Source of the DNA: Bacteroidota bacterium
Lineage (GTDB): Bacteria; Bacteroidota; Ignavibacteria; UBA10030; UBA8401
NCBI GenBank assembly: GCA_030679145.1
Contig: JAUXTU010000048.1
Coordinates: forward strand, 1-49,819
DNA: 49,819 bases
Reading direction: 5' to 3'
Position numbers and translations under genes: made by a program. The notes beneath the pieces are model-generated. The model saw only the letters and a list, made by a program, of their open reading frames with translations, was not told where the DNA came from and searched no databases. Below, piece by piece: positions 7,911-17,427 of the stretch (position 1 is its first letter; each line of letters starts with the position of its first letter).

Positions 7911-9182
7911 TTAATTGAATTTTTCTTTGTATGCCCACAAACCCAATGCGGGGTTTGAGATGTAGAATATTTTTTCACCATCGGGCAAAATATTAAAACC
8001 ATCCTTCAGAGTTTCAGGATTATATCGCTGTGTCATTGTTTGAAGATGTGCGTACTTGAAATTCACCGATTCAATTTCCTGCTTCGATAGTTTTCCGGGA
8101 CAATAGGTTATCGTAAAACGTCCTTCGGATGAGCCATGAATTAAATGTGCAGCCGCTGAAAGATTGTTCTGCAAATCCTCGTTCTTTTTGACAAAATCTA
8201 ATACTTCTGGAGTTTTGACATATCCATATTTTCTGATCAATTTATCTATGGTTTTATCTTCACCAAATTCCTGCAGTCCGGGAGCGAGAACAACTAATTC
8301 GCCCTCATCGGCAATAGCCATGCGTGTTCGGTAAATACTTTTATTGCCAAGCCATGTCGATTTAAATTCTTGCGGATCGAGATAGACAACGACTTTATGT
8401 AAAGGCTCATCCAGCATTTCAAAGTTTACCTTAAGAGATAATTTTGATGCCAGAAGAAAACATTCAACATCATCGCCGATATACAAACCACGAACAACTA
8501 ATTTTCCCGAGTCATCTTTTCCGACAACAGTTTGGATATAAATAATTGGTAAATGTTTTGCAAAATTATCCGAGGCGTAATTGAGAACTTTTCGAACCGG
8601 TGTATCAGCCCTTCCCATAATACGCTCCATGCCGTATGCCGCGCCAAGAAAATGACTTTTATTAATCCCTTCCGAACCGCCGGTGCCGACAAAAATATTT
8701 TTGTTATAATTTGCCATGCCAACAACTTCATGCGGAACAACTTGCCCGATTGAATAGATAACATCGTAATTGCCTTCCACCAATTCCTTATCAACTTGTG
8801 CCAGCCATGGGTACCGTACTTTGTGTTCCGATACAGCATCAACAAACTCCGCAGGCACTTCTCCTAATGTTACAAGACCATTTCTCCAATCATGAACTTT
8901 AAATAATTCTTGGGGAATGGTGGAAAACATGTGCCCGATTTGAGAATATGTCATTGGAGAGTGCGTACCAAGCGCAGGAAGAACTGCTTTAAGTCGATCT
9001 TGATAATACTGATATGCAAATACTGTCAATGGACCGGCATACGAATGGAATCGTGTCGCATCCGGCGGAATGGCAAGCACTCGTTTCACGCTTCCGATTT
9101 TATCAAAAACAGAATTGAGTGCACTTCGCAATTCTTCATCCGAAAAGATTGTGCTGCTTGAACCTTTTGAGTAATATAACAT
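7911..9182 (-). CDS. LarA-superfamily racemase/epimerase (candidate mannonate/gluconate 2-epimerase)
   Basis: 423 residues. The LarA layout is recognizable. PPDATRFHS (Asp41, Arg44) fits the pincer-cofactor pocket and GTH at 72-74 the first active-site His. VVPHEVVG (His151), YNKNIF (Lys161, position of the cofactor-bonded lysine) and NKSHFLG (His177) fit the nickel-pincer site. The family uses a nickel-pincer nucleotide cofactor to epimerize 2-hydroxyacids. D-gluconate 2-epimerase activity, which yields D-mannonate, has been reported within this superfamily, and the neighbours here are uxuA, kdgK and gnd. The ATG has a good TAGGAG site. Substrate is inferred from context only. LarB, LarC and LarE cofactor-maturation genes are not in the window. 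Confidence 0.75.
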   Translation of the reverse strand: MLYYSKGSSSTIFSDEELRSALNSVFDKIGSVKRVLAIPPDATRFHSYAGPLTVFAYQYYQDRLKAVLPALGTHSPMTYSQIGHMFSTIPQELFKVHDWRNGLVTLGEVPAEFVDAVSEHKVRYPWLAQVDKELVEGNYDVIYSIGQVVPHEVVGMANYNKNIFVGTGGSEGINKSHFLGAAYGMERIMGRADTPVRKVLNYASDNFAKHLPIIYIQTVVGKDDSGKLVVRGLYIGDDVECFLLASKLSLKVNFEMLDEPLHKVVVYLDPQEFKSTWLGNKSIYRTRMAIADEGELVVLAPGLQEFGEDKTIDKLIRKYGYVKTPEVLDFVKKNEDLQNNLSAAAHLIHGSSEGRFTITYCPGKLSKQEIESVNFKYAHLQTMTQRYNPETLKDGFNILPDGEKIFYISNPALGLWAYKEKFN

Positions 9183-9220
9183 GTGGGCGCACTCCTAATA
9201 CACTTTAAACTGACAAAAAA

Positions 9221-10300
9221 CTAACGTTGAATTCTTGCAGATCCGCCTTGTGCAAATGCACGCACTTGATCCACAGTGACCATGGTGGTATCACCGGGTG
9301 TAGTTGTTAGCATTGCACCGTGAGCCCAGCCAAGCCGGACTGCATTTTCCGGTGTTTCCCCTGATAAAAGTCCATAGAAAAATCCTGCAGCATATCCATC
9401 TCCACCGCCAACACGGTCAACAACATCAAGTTCACATGTTGGCGAAACAAATGTCTTGCCATCAATCCAAGCAACCGCTGCCCAGCTATGTCTATTGGTC
9501 GAGTGCACTTCGCGTAATGTTGTGGCAACTGCTTTTACATTCGGATATTTTTTTACAACTGCTTCAATCATTTTAAAAAATGCCGTCGGATCAAGGTCTG
9601 ATTTTGACTCAACATCCTGACCGGGCATTCCTAAACCTTTTTGCAAATCTTCTTCGTTACCGACCAGTACATCTACATTCTCAACAATCCCGTGAATCAC
9701 TTCTGCCGCTTTTTTTTCCCCGCCCCAAATATTCCAAAGCTTTGCGCGATAATTCAAATCAAAACTCGTAACAGCACCGGCTTTCTTCGCTGCCTTCATT
9801 CCTTCAATAATCAATTGCCCGGTAGTTTCTGAAAGCGCAGCAAATATGCCGCCGCTATGGAACCAGCGAACACCACCTGCAAATATTTCACTCCAATTAA
9901 AATCGCCGGACTTTAATTGTGCACCCGCCTCATTTGAACGATTGTAGAAAACTACAGGAGGACGCACACCATGACCTTGATCGCTAAACACCGTTGCCAT
10001 ATTTGGTCCGTTCACTCCGTTATGTTTAAAGTGTTTGTAAAAAGGTTTTACGCCCATTGCTCGTACACGCTCAGCAATTAATTCGCCTACCGGATAGTTA
10101 ACCATTGCGGATGCAATACCGGTTTTCATTCCAAAGCAATCGGATAAATTTGCTGCAACGTTAAACTCGCCGCCGCTCACATGTATTGAACAAGATGTTG
10201 CTTTTCGAAATGGAATAATACCGGGATCAAGACGATGTACTAATGCACCTAACGATACAAGATCTAAGGCTCCTTCTTTTTTTATGTTCAAACCGCTCAT
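9221..10300 (-). CDS. kdgK: 2-keto-3-deoxygluconate kinase (PfkB family)
   Basis: 359 residues of the ribokinase/PfkB fold. The substrate end has HVSGGEFNVAANLSD. FDLNYRAKLW lies mid-protein. The second PfkB signature DRVGGGDGYAAGF includes the catalytic base Asp301. It phosphorylates KDG to KDPG, the step after UxuA. AAGGAG lies 8 bases before the ATG. It lies 68 bp after uxuA. The next enzyme, KDPG aldolase, is absent from this window and must be encoded elsewhere. Cytoplasmic. Confidence 0.9.
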   Translation of the reverse strand: MSGLNIKKEGALDLVSLGALVHRLDPGIIPFRKATSCSIHVSGGEFNVAANLSDCFGMKTGIASAMVNYPVGELIAERVRAMGVKPFYKHFKHNGVNGPNMATVFSDQGHGVRPPVVFYNRSNEAGAQLKSGDFNWSEIFAGGVRWFHSGGIFAALSETTGQLIIEGMKAAKKAGAVTSFDLNYRAKLWNIWGGEKKAAEVIHGIVENVDVLVGNEEDLQKGLGMPGQDVESKSDLDPTAFFKMIEAVVKKYPNVKAVATTLREVHSTNRHSWAAVAWIDGKTFVSPTCELDVVDRVGGGDGYAAGFFYGLLSGETPENAVRLGWAHGAMLTTTPGDTTMVTVDQVRAFAQGGSARIQR

Positions 10301-10368
10301 TGTTTTGCTCCTTAGTTTTGAGAATATTTATTTAGAGGATATTTTTATATATAGTGTTAGTAGATTCT

Positions 10369-11577
10369 TTATGAAGAGTATATACTGCGCTGAATTCCTA
10401 ATTCAAGCCCTCGCAGTTCAGCCAAACCGCGTAATCTGCCGATTGCCGAATATCCGGGAAATGTCTTCTTATGCAGATCATCCAGCATCTGATGCCCATG
10501 GTCCGGACGCATTGGAATAGATATTTTTCTATGATGCATAATTGTTACAAGTTCTTTGATTGCGGCATACATATCAACGTCGCCGTCAAGATGGTTATCT
10601 TCAAAAAAATCTCCTTCACCGTTTCGTTTTATATTGCGGAGATGAATAAAATTAATCCTGCCGCCAAACTCCCTAATCATCTGAGTAATGTTGTTTTCTT
10701 TTCGAACACCCAATGATCCGGTGCAAAAGCAGAGTCCATTATGAACCGATGGAACGACATCGAATATTTTTTTCAGTTGGTCTGAAGTACTAACAACTCT
10801 TGGCAAACCAAAAACGTGAAACGGCGGATCATCTGGATGAACTACCATATTAACACCACACTCCTCGGCAACCGGAATGATCTGCTTCAAAAAATAGAGA
10901 AGATTATTTTGCAATTGTTCGGCACCAATTTCTGCATATTTTTCTATTTCAAGTTTAAAACTATCAAGTGTAAAACTCTCTTCACTCCCAGGCAATCCCG
11001 CAATAATATTTCGTTCTAAGCGGTATTTTTCTTCGCTTAGCATGCCATCGTATTTCTTTTTGGCTTTTTGCAGTATTTCCTCAGAATAATCCTGTTCAGC
11101 ATTTTTACGTTTTAAGATGAAAACATCAAACGCTACATACGCCGCCATTTCAAATCGCAATGCTGTCGATCCATCTTTAACGGTATATGCTAAATCGGTT
11201 CTTGTCCAATCAAGCAGCGGCATAAAATTATAGGTAACAATCTTAATTCCGTACGCCGCAAGATTGCGGATTGTTTGCTTATACGTTTCGATATATTGTT
11301 GGAAGCCTTCACGCTGGGTTTTAATATCCTCATGAACTGGAACACTTTCTACCACTGACCACGACAAACCGGATTTTTCAATAACAGATTTTCGTTCGTT
11401 AATTGCTTCGATACCCCATTCCACACCGTTGTGAATATGATGCAATGCCGATACAACTCCGGTACAGCCCGCTTGTTTTATATCCAAAAGTGAAACAGGA
11501 TCATTCGGACCGAACCAGCGCATTGTTTGCTGCATTCGATATATAACATTTTGATATGACGGGACCACTTTACTCAT
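10369..11577 (-). CDS. uxuA: D-mannonate dehydratase
   Basis: 402 residues of the UxuA TIM-barrel family. [12 protein letters not shown] opens the protein and [12 protein letters not shown] follows. [25 protein letters not shown] and MRPDHGHQM carry the metal-binding Cys, His and Asp residues. It dehydrates D-mannonate to 2-keto-3-deoxy-D-gluconate. AAGGAT precedes the ATG. It is placed between the SDR oxidoreductase that makes mannonate and the KDG kinase that consumes its product, so the gene order follows the pathway. Confidence 0.95.
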   Translation of the reverse strand: MSKVVPSYQNVIYRMQQTMRWFGPNDPVSLLDIKQAGCTGVVSALHHIHNGVEWGIEAINERKSVIEKSGLSWSVVESVPVHEDIKTQREGFQQYIETYKQTIRNLAAYGIKIVTYNFMPLLDWTRTDLAYTVKDGSTALRFEMAAYVAFDVFILKRKNAEQDYSEEILQKAKKKYDGMLSEEKYRLERNIIAGLPGSEESFTLDSFKLEIEKYAEIGAEQLQNNLLYFLKQIIPVAEECGVNMVVHPDDPPFHVFGLPRVVSTSDQLKKIFDVVPSVHNGLCFCTGSLGVRKENNITQMIREFGGRINFIHLRNIKRNGEGDFFEDNHLDGDVDMYAAIKELVTIMHHRKISIPMRPDHGHQMLDDLHKKTFPGYSAIGRLRGLAELRGLELGIQRSIYSS

Positions 11578-11597
11578 TCTTATCCTTATAGATTATT

Positions 11598-12446
11598 TTA
11601 TACACCTGCGTAAACATTAAAGCCGCCATCAACAGGAATAACAACACCCGTAACAAACTTGGAAAGATCAGAAATCAAGTACAATAGAGTTCCGATCAAT
11701 TCATCCGGTTCACCAAATCTCCCCATCGGCGTATTATCAATAATTTTATTCCCACGAGCAGTAAGTTTTCCGGTTTCTTTGTCTGTTAATAAAAAACGAT
11801 TTTGATCGGTCAGAAAGAATCCCGGAGCTATGGCATTCACACGGATATCCAGTTTTGCGAAATGAACTGCAAGCCATTCTGTTAAATTGTTGATGCTTGC
11901 TTTTGCTGCTGAGTACGCCGGAATTTTCGTCAGGGGTCGGAATGAATTCATGGAAGAAATATTGATGATGCTCCCACCTCTTCCTGCCATATCCTCGGCA
12001 AAGACTATTGTGGGAAGAACGGTTCCCAAAAAATTTAAATCGAATACTTTTCTGAACCCTTCTATATCAAGTCCAAAGAATCCTTTGGACAAATCTCCCA
12101 TCGTATCTTTGGTCAGAAACTCAACTTGTGTGGTTGCTGTTGGCGCGTTGCCTCCCGCTCCGTTGATAAGCACATCAATCTTACCCAAATGCTTGTTGAT
12201 TTCGTTTTTTGCTTCAATCAATGTTTTTTTATCGAGAACATTGCCAAAGACACCAATGGTTTTTGTCCCTGTTTTTTCGGCAACAAGTTTTGCGACCTCG
12301 TCTGCTTTTTCTTTAACAAAATCAACAATCGCAATTTTAGCGCCGGCACTTCCCAGTCCCATTGCAAACGACGTTCCAATAACTCCGCCGCCGCCGGTAA
12401 TAACAATTACTTTTCCTTTTATATCGTCCAACGAATATTTTATCAT
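11598..12446 (-). CDS. uxuB: SDR-type D-mannonate oxidoreductase (fructuronate reductase)
   Basis: 282-residue classical short-chain dehydrogenase. The nucleotide loop is TGGGGVIG (about residues 17-24), NGAGG lies at 95-99, and the catalytic Ser164/165, Tyr178 and Lys182 sit in INISS and YSAAK. Length and the long segment between strands 4 and 5 match the YjmF-type mannonate oxidoreductases rather than the shorter KduD. It would reduce D-fructuronate to D-mannonate with NAD(P)H. AAGGGA precedes the ATG, and uxuA follows after 20 bp. KduD-like activity on the unsaturated-uronate branch cannot be ruled out, since no other KduD candidate is present. Confidence 0.82.
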   Translation of the reverse strand: MIKYSLDDIKGKVIVITGGGGVIGTSFAMGLGSAGAKIAIVDFVKEKADEVAKLVAEKTGTKTIGVFGNVLDKKTLIEAKNEINKHLGKIDVLINGAGGNAPTATTQVEFLTKDTMGDLSKGFFGLDIEGFRKVFDLNFLGTVLPTIVFAEDMAGRGGSIINISSMNSFRPLTKIPAYSAAKASINNLTEWLAVHFAKLDIRVNAIAPGFFLTDQNRFLLTDKETGKLTARGNKIIDNTPMGRFGEPDELIGTLLYLISDLSKFVTGVVIPVDGGFNVYAGV

Positions 12447-12455
12447 TATGTCCCT

Positions 12456-13820
12456 TTAATATTGTTTCTGTGAATTGAGTGTAAGATCAGTGAGATCGGC
12501 AATGCTGATTGGTTTTCCGCTTTCGATACTCTTTCGTGCGGCAATGCCTATCAATACAGAAAGTGCTCCATCGCGAATGCCGGCTGCTCTATGTAGAGGA
12601 TCGTTGTTTTGCTGATTGAGAAATATTTCATCTTTCAATCGATCGTCTCCTCCACCATGTCCTCCGCCTTCTTCTGAAACATGAACAAATTCCATTTTGC
12701 CAAAATTATCCGTTATTTGAATTTCATCGTACTTTTCCATAGTCCATGGCTGGCGTTCGTGAATCCACGCTTCTATCCTACCTTCGGTTCCATTGAATGC
12801 GATACGATATCCTTCGTACGGAGAATATGTTGTTAATGAATAACTGACCTGAACATTATTTTTATATTTTATTTGCACTGCCATCTTATCGTAAATATTA
12901 ATGTCTTCTTTCCATACGCAGCCATCGCGCACATATCCGTCGTATTTTTCATTCTCGACATACAATGCCATTAGCCGTGCATCTTTGGTCACATCAAAAA
13001 AGAATTTGCACTTGTCTTTAAAGGCGCAACCACGGCATGTTGTAGACCTGAATGAATTATTCTTTCCGTAAAATTCCAATTCACCATACGCATTTACTAA
13101 TAATGGATCTGAATCAATCCACCAATTTAACAGATCGAAATGATGGGTTGCTTTATGGACTAACAGCGTTCCTCCTTTTTCCCGCAAACGGTGCCAGCGC
13201 CGAAAATAATCTGCACCGTGGTACACATCAAGATACCAGTGAAAATCAACTGACGTTACCCGTCCAATTCTTCCTTGAGACAACAGTTCTTTTATTTTTG
13301 AACGGTGCGGAGAATACCGATAATTAAATGTGACAATTATTTTTTTTCCGTATTTACGTTCAGCGTCAAGAATTTCTTTCAACTTAATTTCATCGGTCGT
13401 TAACGGTTTTTCGGTGATCACATTAATTCCCGCGGCAAGAGCTTTTACAATAAAATAATTATGTGTTGCATCCACCGTTGTTACAATTACAGCTTCCGGA
13501 TTTGTTTTCTTCAGCATCTCATCAAAATCCGTGAAGACCGGGCAGCTGACATTCATATGCGTTTTTGCAAATTCCAACCGTCCTGGATTAATATCGCACA
13601 ATCCTACGAACTCAATACTCTTGCCGTATGTTTTCACAGCATCTCTGCCCCACATTCCTGTCCCACGATGTCCTGTACCAACCATAGCAATGCGAAGAGG
13701 TTTTCCCGGAACAAGTAATTCCGCAATTGCTGAAATAGGATTGGTTAACATCGTTCCTAACACAACGGCAGATGTTCCTGCAACAAATGTTCTTCGAGAA
13801 ATATTTTTTTCGGGATTCAT
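12456..13820 (-). CDS. Tat-exported Gfo/Idh/MocA family protein
   Basis: 454 residues. The N-terminus has a twin-arginine pattern (SRRTFVAG, Arg9-Arg10) and a hydrophobic stretch, so export of a folded, cofactor-loaded protein is likely. A Rossmann domain follows with GTGHRG at 48-53 and the family EKP motif at 137-139, then the C-terminal substrate domain with HKATHHFDLLNWW. Cys262, Cys265 and Cys271 form a C-x2-C-x5-C cluster. The family includes NAD(P)-dependent sugar oxidoreductases and the GH109-type glycosidases that use bound NAD redox chemistry. Substrate is unknown. GAGGAA lies before the ATG. It is placed between GH105 and the mannonate genes, so a pectin-derived sugar is plausible. 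Confidence 0.82.
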   Translation of the reverse strand: MNPEKNISRRTFVAGTSAVVLGTMLTNPISAIAELLVPGKPLRIAMVGTGHRGTGMWGRDAVKTYGKSIEFVGLCDINPGRLEFAKTHMNVSCPVFTDFDEMLKKTNPEAVIVTTVDATHNYFIVKALAAGINVITEKPLTTDEIKLKEILDAERKYGKKIIVTFNYRYSPHRSKIKELLSQGRIGRVTSVDFHWYLDVYHGADYFRRWHRLREKGGTLLVHKATHHFDLLNWWIDSDPLLVNAYGELEFYGKNNSFRSTTCRGCAFKDKCKFFFDVTKDARLMALYVENEKYDGYVRDGCVWKEDINIYDKMAVQIKYKNNVQVSYSLTTYSPYEGYRIAFNGTEGRIEAWIHERQPWTMEKYDEIQITDNFGKMEFVHVSEEGGGHGGGDDRLKDEIFLNQQNNDPLHRAAGIRDGALSVLIGIAARKSIESGKPISIADLTDLTLNSQKQY

Positions 13821-13941
13821 AGTTCATTCCTCAATACAATTAAACAAGAAATTCGAAACATCTGGAAAATCCTCATTCAATGACTGTAATTGTTAACGTC
13901 TATGGCATCCCTAATAACGTCAAAATGTAACCTGTTCAAGC

Positions 13942-13988
13942 AACCTTGCGAAGGTTATTAAGGAATTTTGCTAAACCTTCGCAAGGTT
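13942..13988 (+). repeat. 47-bp nested palindromic repeat, copy 2
   Basis: The arms AACCTTGCGAAGGTT (13942-13956) and AACCTTCGCAAGGTT (13974-13988) are identical to copy 1, with a diverged 17-base centre. The right flank (CTATGATTTTTGTGATGCCCT) is also similar to that of copy 1. It lies in the 200-bp gap between the GH105 and Gfo/Idh/MocA genes. Confidence 0.9.
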
Positions 13989-14020
13989 CTATGATTTTTG
14001 TGATGCCCTATCATAATATT

Positions 14021-15790
14021 TTATTGTGCTTCTAATAACTTCTGCATTTCAACTCCTGCAGTTATCACCGAGCCTAAACCGCGCGGGTCATGCTTTGGAG
14101 TTTTCCGTTCAAAATAAAATTCAAGATCATCTCCAATTCCCGTTCCTTGGCAAATTCCGGACACCGTTCCATCCTCCGCAATTTTTCGTTTCACACCTTC
14201 CCATCCAGCTAATGCATTATTTGTATATTTCTTATCAATCCAACCGTTTCGTACACCGCGTGCCATTGCCAATACAAACATTGCAGTGCACGATGTTTCT
14301 TCATACGATTCCGGATGATCTAAAACCTGATGCCACATTCCATTCGCATTTTGATATTGCGATAATCCTTTTATTTGCTGGCGGAATATTTTCAGAACCT
14401 TATCATAATCTTTGTGCGACGTTGGCAGAAGTGTTAACGCCTCTGAGATCGCCCATATCATCCAGCCATTTGCTCTTCCCCAATGTGCCGCACCTTGTTT
14501 TTGTTGCTGATCGTACCAGCAATGCGCCGATAATCCGGATTTCGAATCAAATAAATACTTATTGAAGTTGATAATCTGCCGAGCTGCATCATCATAATAT
14601 TTTTTATCACCGGTCATCTTTGCATATCGTAATAAAAATGGAACTCCCATAAATAAATCATCCGCCCAAACTGTTAACGCTTCCGGCTCCGGTCTGCACA
14701 ATGTTCCATCGAATAATCGAGATTGCTGATACGTGATATACTGTGCTATGGTGTCAATTATTGATTTGGATTCAGGAAGGATTCCTTTCAAATACAATTC
14801 AACAAACGGAAGCGTTGGCGCGGAAGAATCATCTAACATTGATTTTCGAAACAATCGGTAATTAAACCCCGATGTGTTATGAAGAACAGAGTATTGATGC
14901 CGGAAATAATCGTACGTATCCAATGTTGTTGCGCAATATTTTTTTACAAAATCTGAATAGTGCTTTTCTTTTGTCGCATCCGCCAACAATGAAACCGCAA
15001 GCGTTGTTTGTCCGTTTGCATAGTGCCATTCGAAGTACGAGTGTTGTTTAAATGATGCGTCCGCCGGAATAACATCATTCATTTCAAGTTGGGTTCTGGG
15101 TAATTGCCACCGCAGAATCTGTTTTCCAATTTGATAAAATAATTTAATTTCTTTTTCTGGCGGGAAAACGTTGTCAAACAACGGCTTACTTCCTGTAGAA
15201 TCGCTTGTAAACGGACCAATCAATAACCAGCGATGAACAATGGAATCTTTCTTGAAAAATGATTTTACAGAAAATGATAATCGCTGGTCAAACGATCCAT
15301 TTATATTCAAAAATGCAAAATGTACAGCATTGGTGGATGAAGAATGCACCGATTTTATGAGTATGGCATTCTCACCACTTTTTAATGATAGAGAAACTGT
15401 CTTAGGGAAATGGAACATATCATATGCAATCTCTTTGTATTTCTCCGTTCCATTTTCATTTGAGTATTGCAGTTGACCGTTTACCCAAATTTTTAATGGC
15501 GCATTGTGGCTTATACCAAGAGTTACGTTTGAATCATACGGTGAAGAAATAGATGACACTGCATAACATACTGCATCGCTCACACGAGGAAATTCTTCGC
15601 TAAAATCAATTGACTGAATTGTAGAACTTGGCGTTTGCTGCGAAAAAGAGAATTCAAAACTTGTTTCTCGAATAAGTTTATCGGTAACTTTTTTGGCTGC
15701 TGCAATCGGAGAATCCGTAATCATTTGACTATAAACGACAAACACAGCCGCAATCATTAGAAACAATATTATTAATGATGATTTTCTCAT
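14021..15790 (-). CDS. GH105 unsaturated rhamnogalacturonyl/galacturonyl hydrolase, with N-terminal beta domain
   Basis: 589 residues. A signal peptide or anchor covers 1-22. Residues about 45-270 are beta-rich (LKIWVNGQLQYS, HRWLLIGPF) and resemble a carbohydrate-binding sandwich. Residues about 280-589 form the GH105 (alpha/alpha)6 barrel with TVWADDLFMGVPFL (Asp377/Asp378) and HWGRANGW (436-443). GH105 removes the 4,5-unsaturated uronate left by pectin lyases, giving 4-deoxy-L-threo-5-hexosulose uronate. The start overlaps the GH28 stop by 4 bases, indicating coupled translation. AGAGG precedes it. The added N-terminal domain makes it much longer than the usual roughly 370-residue single-domain enzymes. 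Periplasmic. Confidence 0.9.
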   Translation of the reverse strand: MRKSSLIILFLMIAAVFVVYSQMITDSPIAAAKKVTDKLIRETSFEFSFSQQTPSSTIQSIDFSEEFPRVSDAVCYAVSSISSPYDSNVTLGISHNAPLKIWVNGQLQYSNENGTEKYKEIAYDMFHFPKTVSLSLKSGENAILIKSVHSSSTNAVHFAFLNINGSFDQRLSFSVKSFFKKDSIVHRWLLIGPFTSDSTGSKPLFDNVFPPEKEIKLFYQIGKQILRWQLPRTQLEMNDVIPADASFKQHSYFEWHYANGQTTLAVSLLADATKEKHYSDFVKKYCATTLDTYDYFRHQYSVLHNTSGFNYRLFRKSMLDDSSAPTLPFVELYLKGILPESKSIIDTIAQYITYQQSRLFDGTLCRPEPEALTVWADDLFMGVPFLLRYAKMTGDKKYYDDAARQIINFNKYLFDSKSGLSAHCWYDQQQKQGAAHWGRANGWMIWAISEALTLLPTSHKDYDKVLKIFRQQIKGLSQYQNANGMWHQVLDHPESYEETSCTAMFVLAMARGVRNGWIDKKYTNNALAGWEGVKRKIAEDGTVSGICQGTGIGDDLEFYFERKTPKHDPRGLGSVITAGVEMQKLLEAQ

Positions 15791-17391
15791 CGCGTATTTG
15801 CCTCTGCTCTTACTATTTTGGAATTCAGTGCGTTGACCATTGTAGAAACATTCGATAAATCATTTCCAATTAAATTTATCTTTTCCGATTTCTCTCCCTG
15901 AACAGAAAGAAAACATTTCACAGGTGATGTTGATTTCGAAGAGTAAATGGATCCGTTTTGAGTATTGTTGAACTGGAACAAGTTCTCAGTATTTGGCGAT
16001 GCCTGTGCCTGAAATCCGTTTAATGTTAATCCGTTAACATTGTCTGCAATAAATGCAGAACGGACATCTTCTTCTTGAAATTTCAGAAAAATATTACTGA
16101 AGGATATATTTTTTACGTGACGAACAAAAAAACCGTATGCGGGAAGAATTCCCCAACCCGTGCTTTCAGGATATTGGTCTTCCGATTCAGGAATAATCTT
16201 TTTCGCATCCTCAAGTGTTCCGCCCCCTTTGTAGTTTATCGTAATATTGTTAAGCGAAATATCTTCAGCATAATAATTTGGTATTCCGGAAATTGAGCAG
16301 CCAATGGAACCCACATTAGTAGCAACGACATTGCTGATAGTAATTCCTTTAACAGTACCAATGTTCGGAGTGACTGCTGATGCAGTATGTTTCCTTCCTC
16401 TGTTTCCCAATCTAATATACATAGGAACTTGCGGTCCATCGATTGTAATATTTGATATTGTAATATTTTCGAGTACGCCGCCGTCAACATTTGTTAGCGA
16501 GATGCCACTAATACCATCTGGATAACCAACTTTTGCAATTCTGTTTGCCGAAGGTTTTACAACAATATTTGTTATCGCAATATTTCTGAAACCACCGGTC
16601 GATTCAGTTCCCGTTTTAATGGCATTACAATGGCTGCTAACAACACAATTTGAAATTGAAATATTTTCTGTAATGAATGGCGACGTACTTTTTAATGTGA
16701 TCGCATCATCTTCCGTATCTCCAATACAATCTGCAATGACAACATTCTTGCATCCATCAATATCCATCATATCGTTATTCTGGTTTGCGTGATTATACAC
16801 GGTGATCCCTTTTATAAATAGATTTTCGCACGCCAAATATTGCTGCATCCACATTGCAGAATTTTTTAGTGTGATGTCTTCTATCTTAACAGAATTGCAT
16901 TGCACAAAACGGATCACATACGGTCTGTTCATATACCGATCCGGTTTTACTTTTGTAATTACTTTGAATGCCTCGCCCTGGCCGTCAATAATCCCTTCAC
17001 CGCGAATTGAAATATTTTTTTTCCCTTCAGCGTAGAAGAGGCTGTATTTCAAAAAAAGATCGTTATATGATTTGATGTTTGGAATATATTCTTTGTACTG
17101 TTTAATATCCGTGCTTCCAAGAATCAACGCACCCATTTGAAGATAAAGATCAACATTATTATTCAATTCAATTGATCCGGTAAGATATTTCCCTGGTGGA
17201 AACAGAACGGTGCCTCCATTTTTTGAACACGAATCAACCGCGCGTTGAATTGCGCTGCGATCATTTGTTACTCCATCACCTGCCGCTCCAAATGCCTTAA
17301 CATTGAACACCGTTCCTTCGCCAACTTGGGCAAAGATAAATGGTGCAAGAATCATCAATAACGACACAAATGTGTAATAATATTTTACCAT
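15787..17391 (-). CDS. GH28 polygalacturonase/rhamnogalacturonase-type hydrolase
   Basis: 534 residues. The signal peptide spans about 1-21 (ends IFAQ). A right-handed beta-helix begins with VFNVKAFGAAGDGVTNDRSAIQRAVDSC, the usual GH28 entry. The catalytic region is N205-N206-D207 through D210, then E227-D228-D229-A230, in place of canonical NTD and QDD. The GHG motif is replaced by S253-H254-C255, followed by NAIKTGTES. This variant is frequent in Bacteroidota GH28 enzymes and may point to exo-action or a rhamnogalacturonan substrate rather than plain homogalacturonan. It lies between PL22 and GH105. No clear Shine-Dalgarno before the ATG. Confidence 0.88.
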   Translation of the reverse strand: MVKYYYTFVSLLMILAPFIFAQVGEGTVFNVKAFGAAGDGVTNDRSAIQRAVDSCSKNGGTVLFPPGKYLTGSIELNNNVDLYLQMGALILGSTDIKQYKEYIPNIKSYNDLFLKYSLFYAEGKKNISIRGEGIIDGQGEAFKVITKVKPDRYMNRPYVIRFVQCNSVKIEDITLKNSAMWMQQYLACENLFIKGITVYNHANQNNDMMDIDGCKNVVIADCIGDTEDDAITLKSTSPFITENISISNCVVSSHCNAIKTGTESTGGFRNIAITNIVVKPSANRIAKVGYPDGISGISLTNVDGGVLENITISNITIDGPQVPMYIRLGNRGRKHTASAVTPNIGTVKGITISNVVATNVGSIGCSISGIPNYYAEDISLNNITINYKGGGTLEDAKKIIPESEDQYPESTGWGILPAYGFFVRHVKNISFSNIFLKFQEEDVRSAFIADNVNGLTLNGFQAQASPNTENLFQFNNTQNGSIYSSKSTSPVKCFLSVQGEKSEKINLIGNDLSNVSTMVNALNSKIVRAEANTR

Positions 17392-17427
17392 AAAGAGAAA
17401 TTGTTTTATTGTTACAAAATAACCTGA

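Noticed and set aside
11598-12446. Calling the SDR KduD
   Set aside because: Its length (282 residues) and its position next to uxuA fit the YjmF-type mannonate oxidoreductase better; KduD proteins are about 250 residues. The possibility is kept as an alternative.
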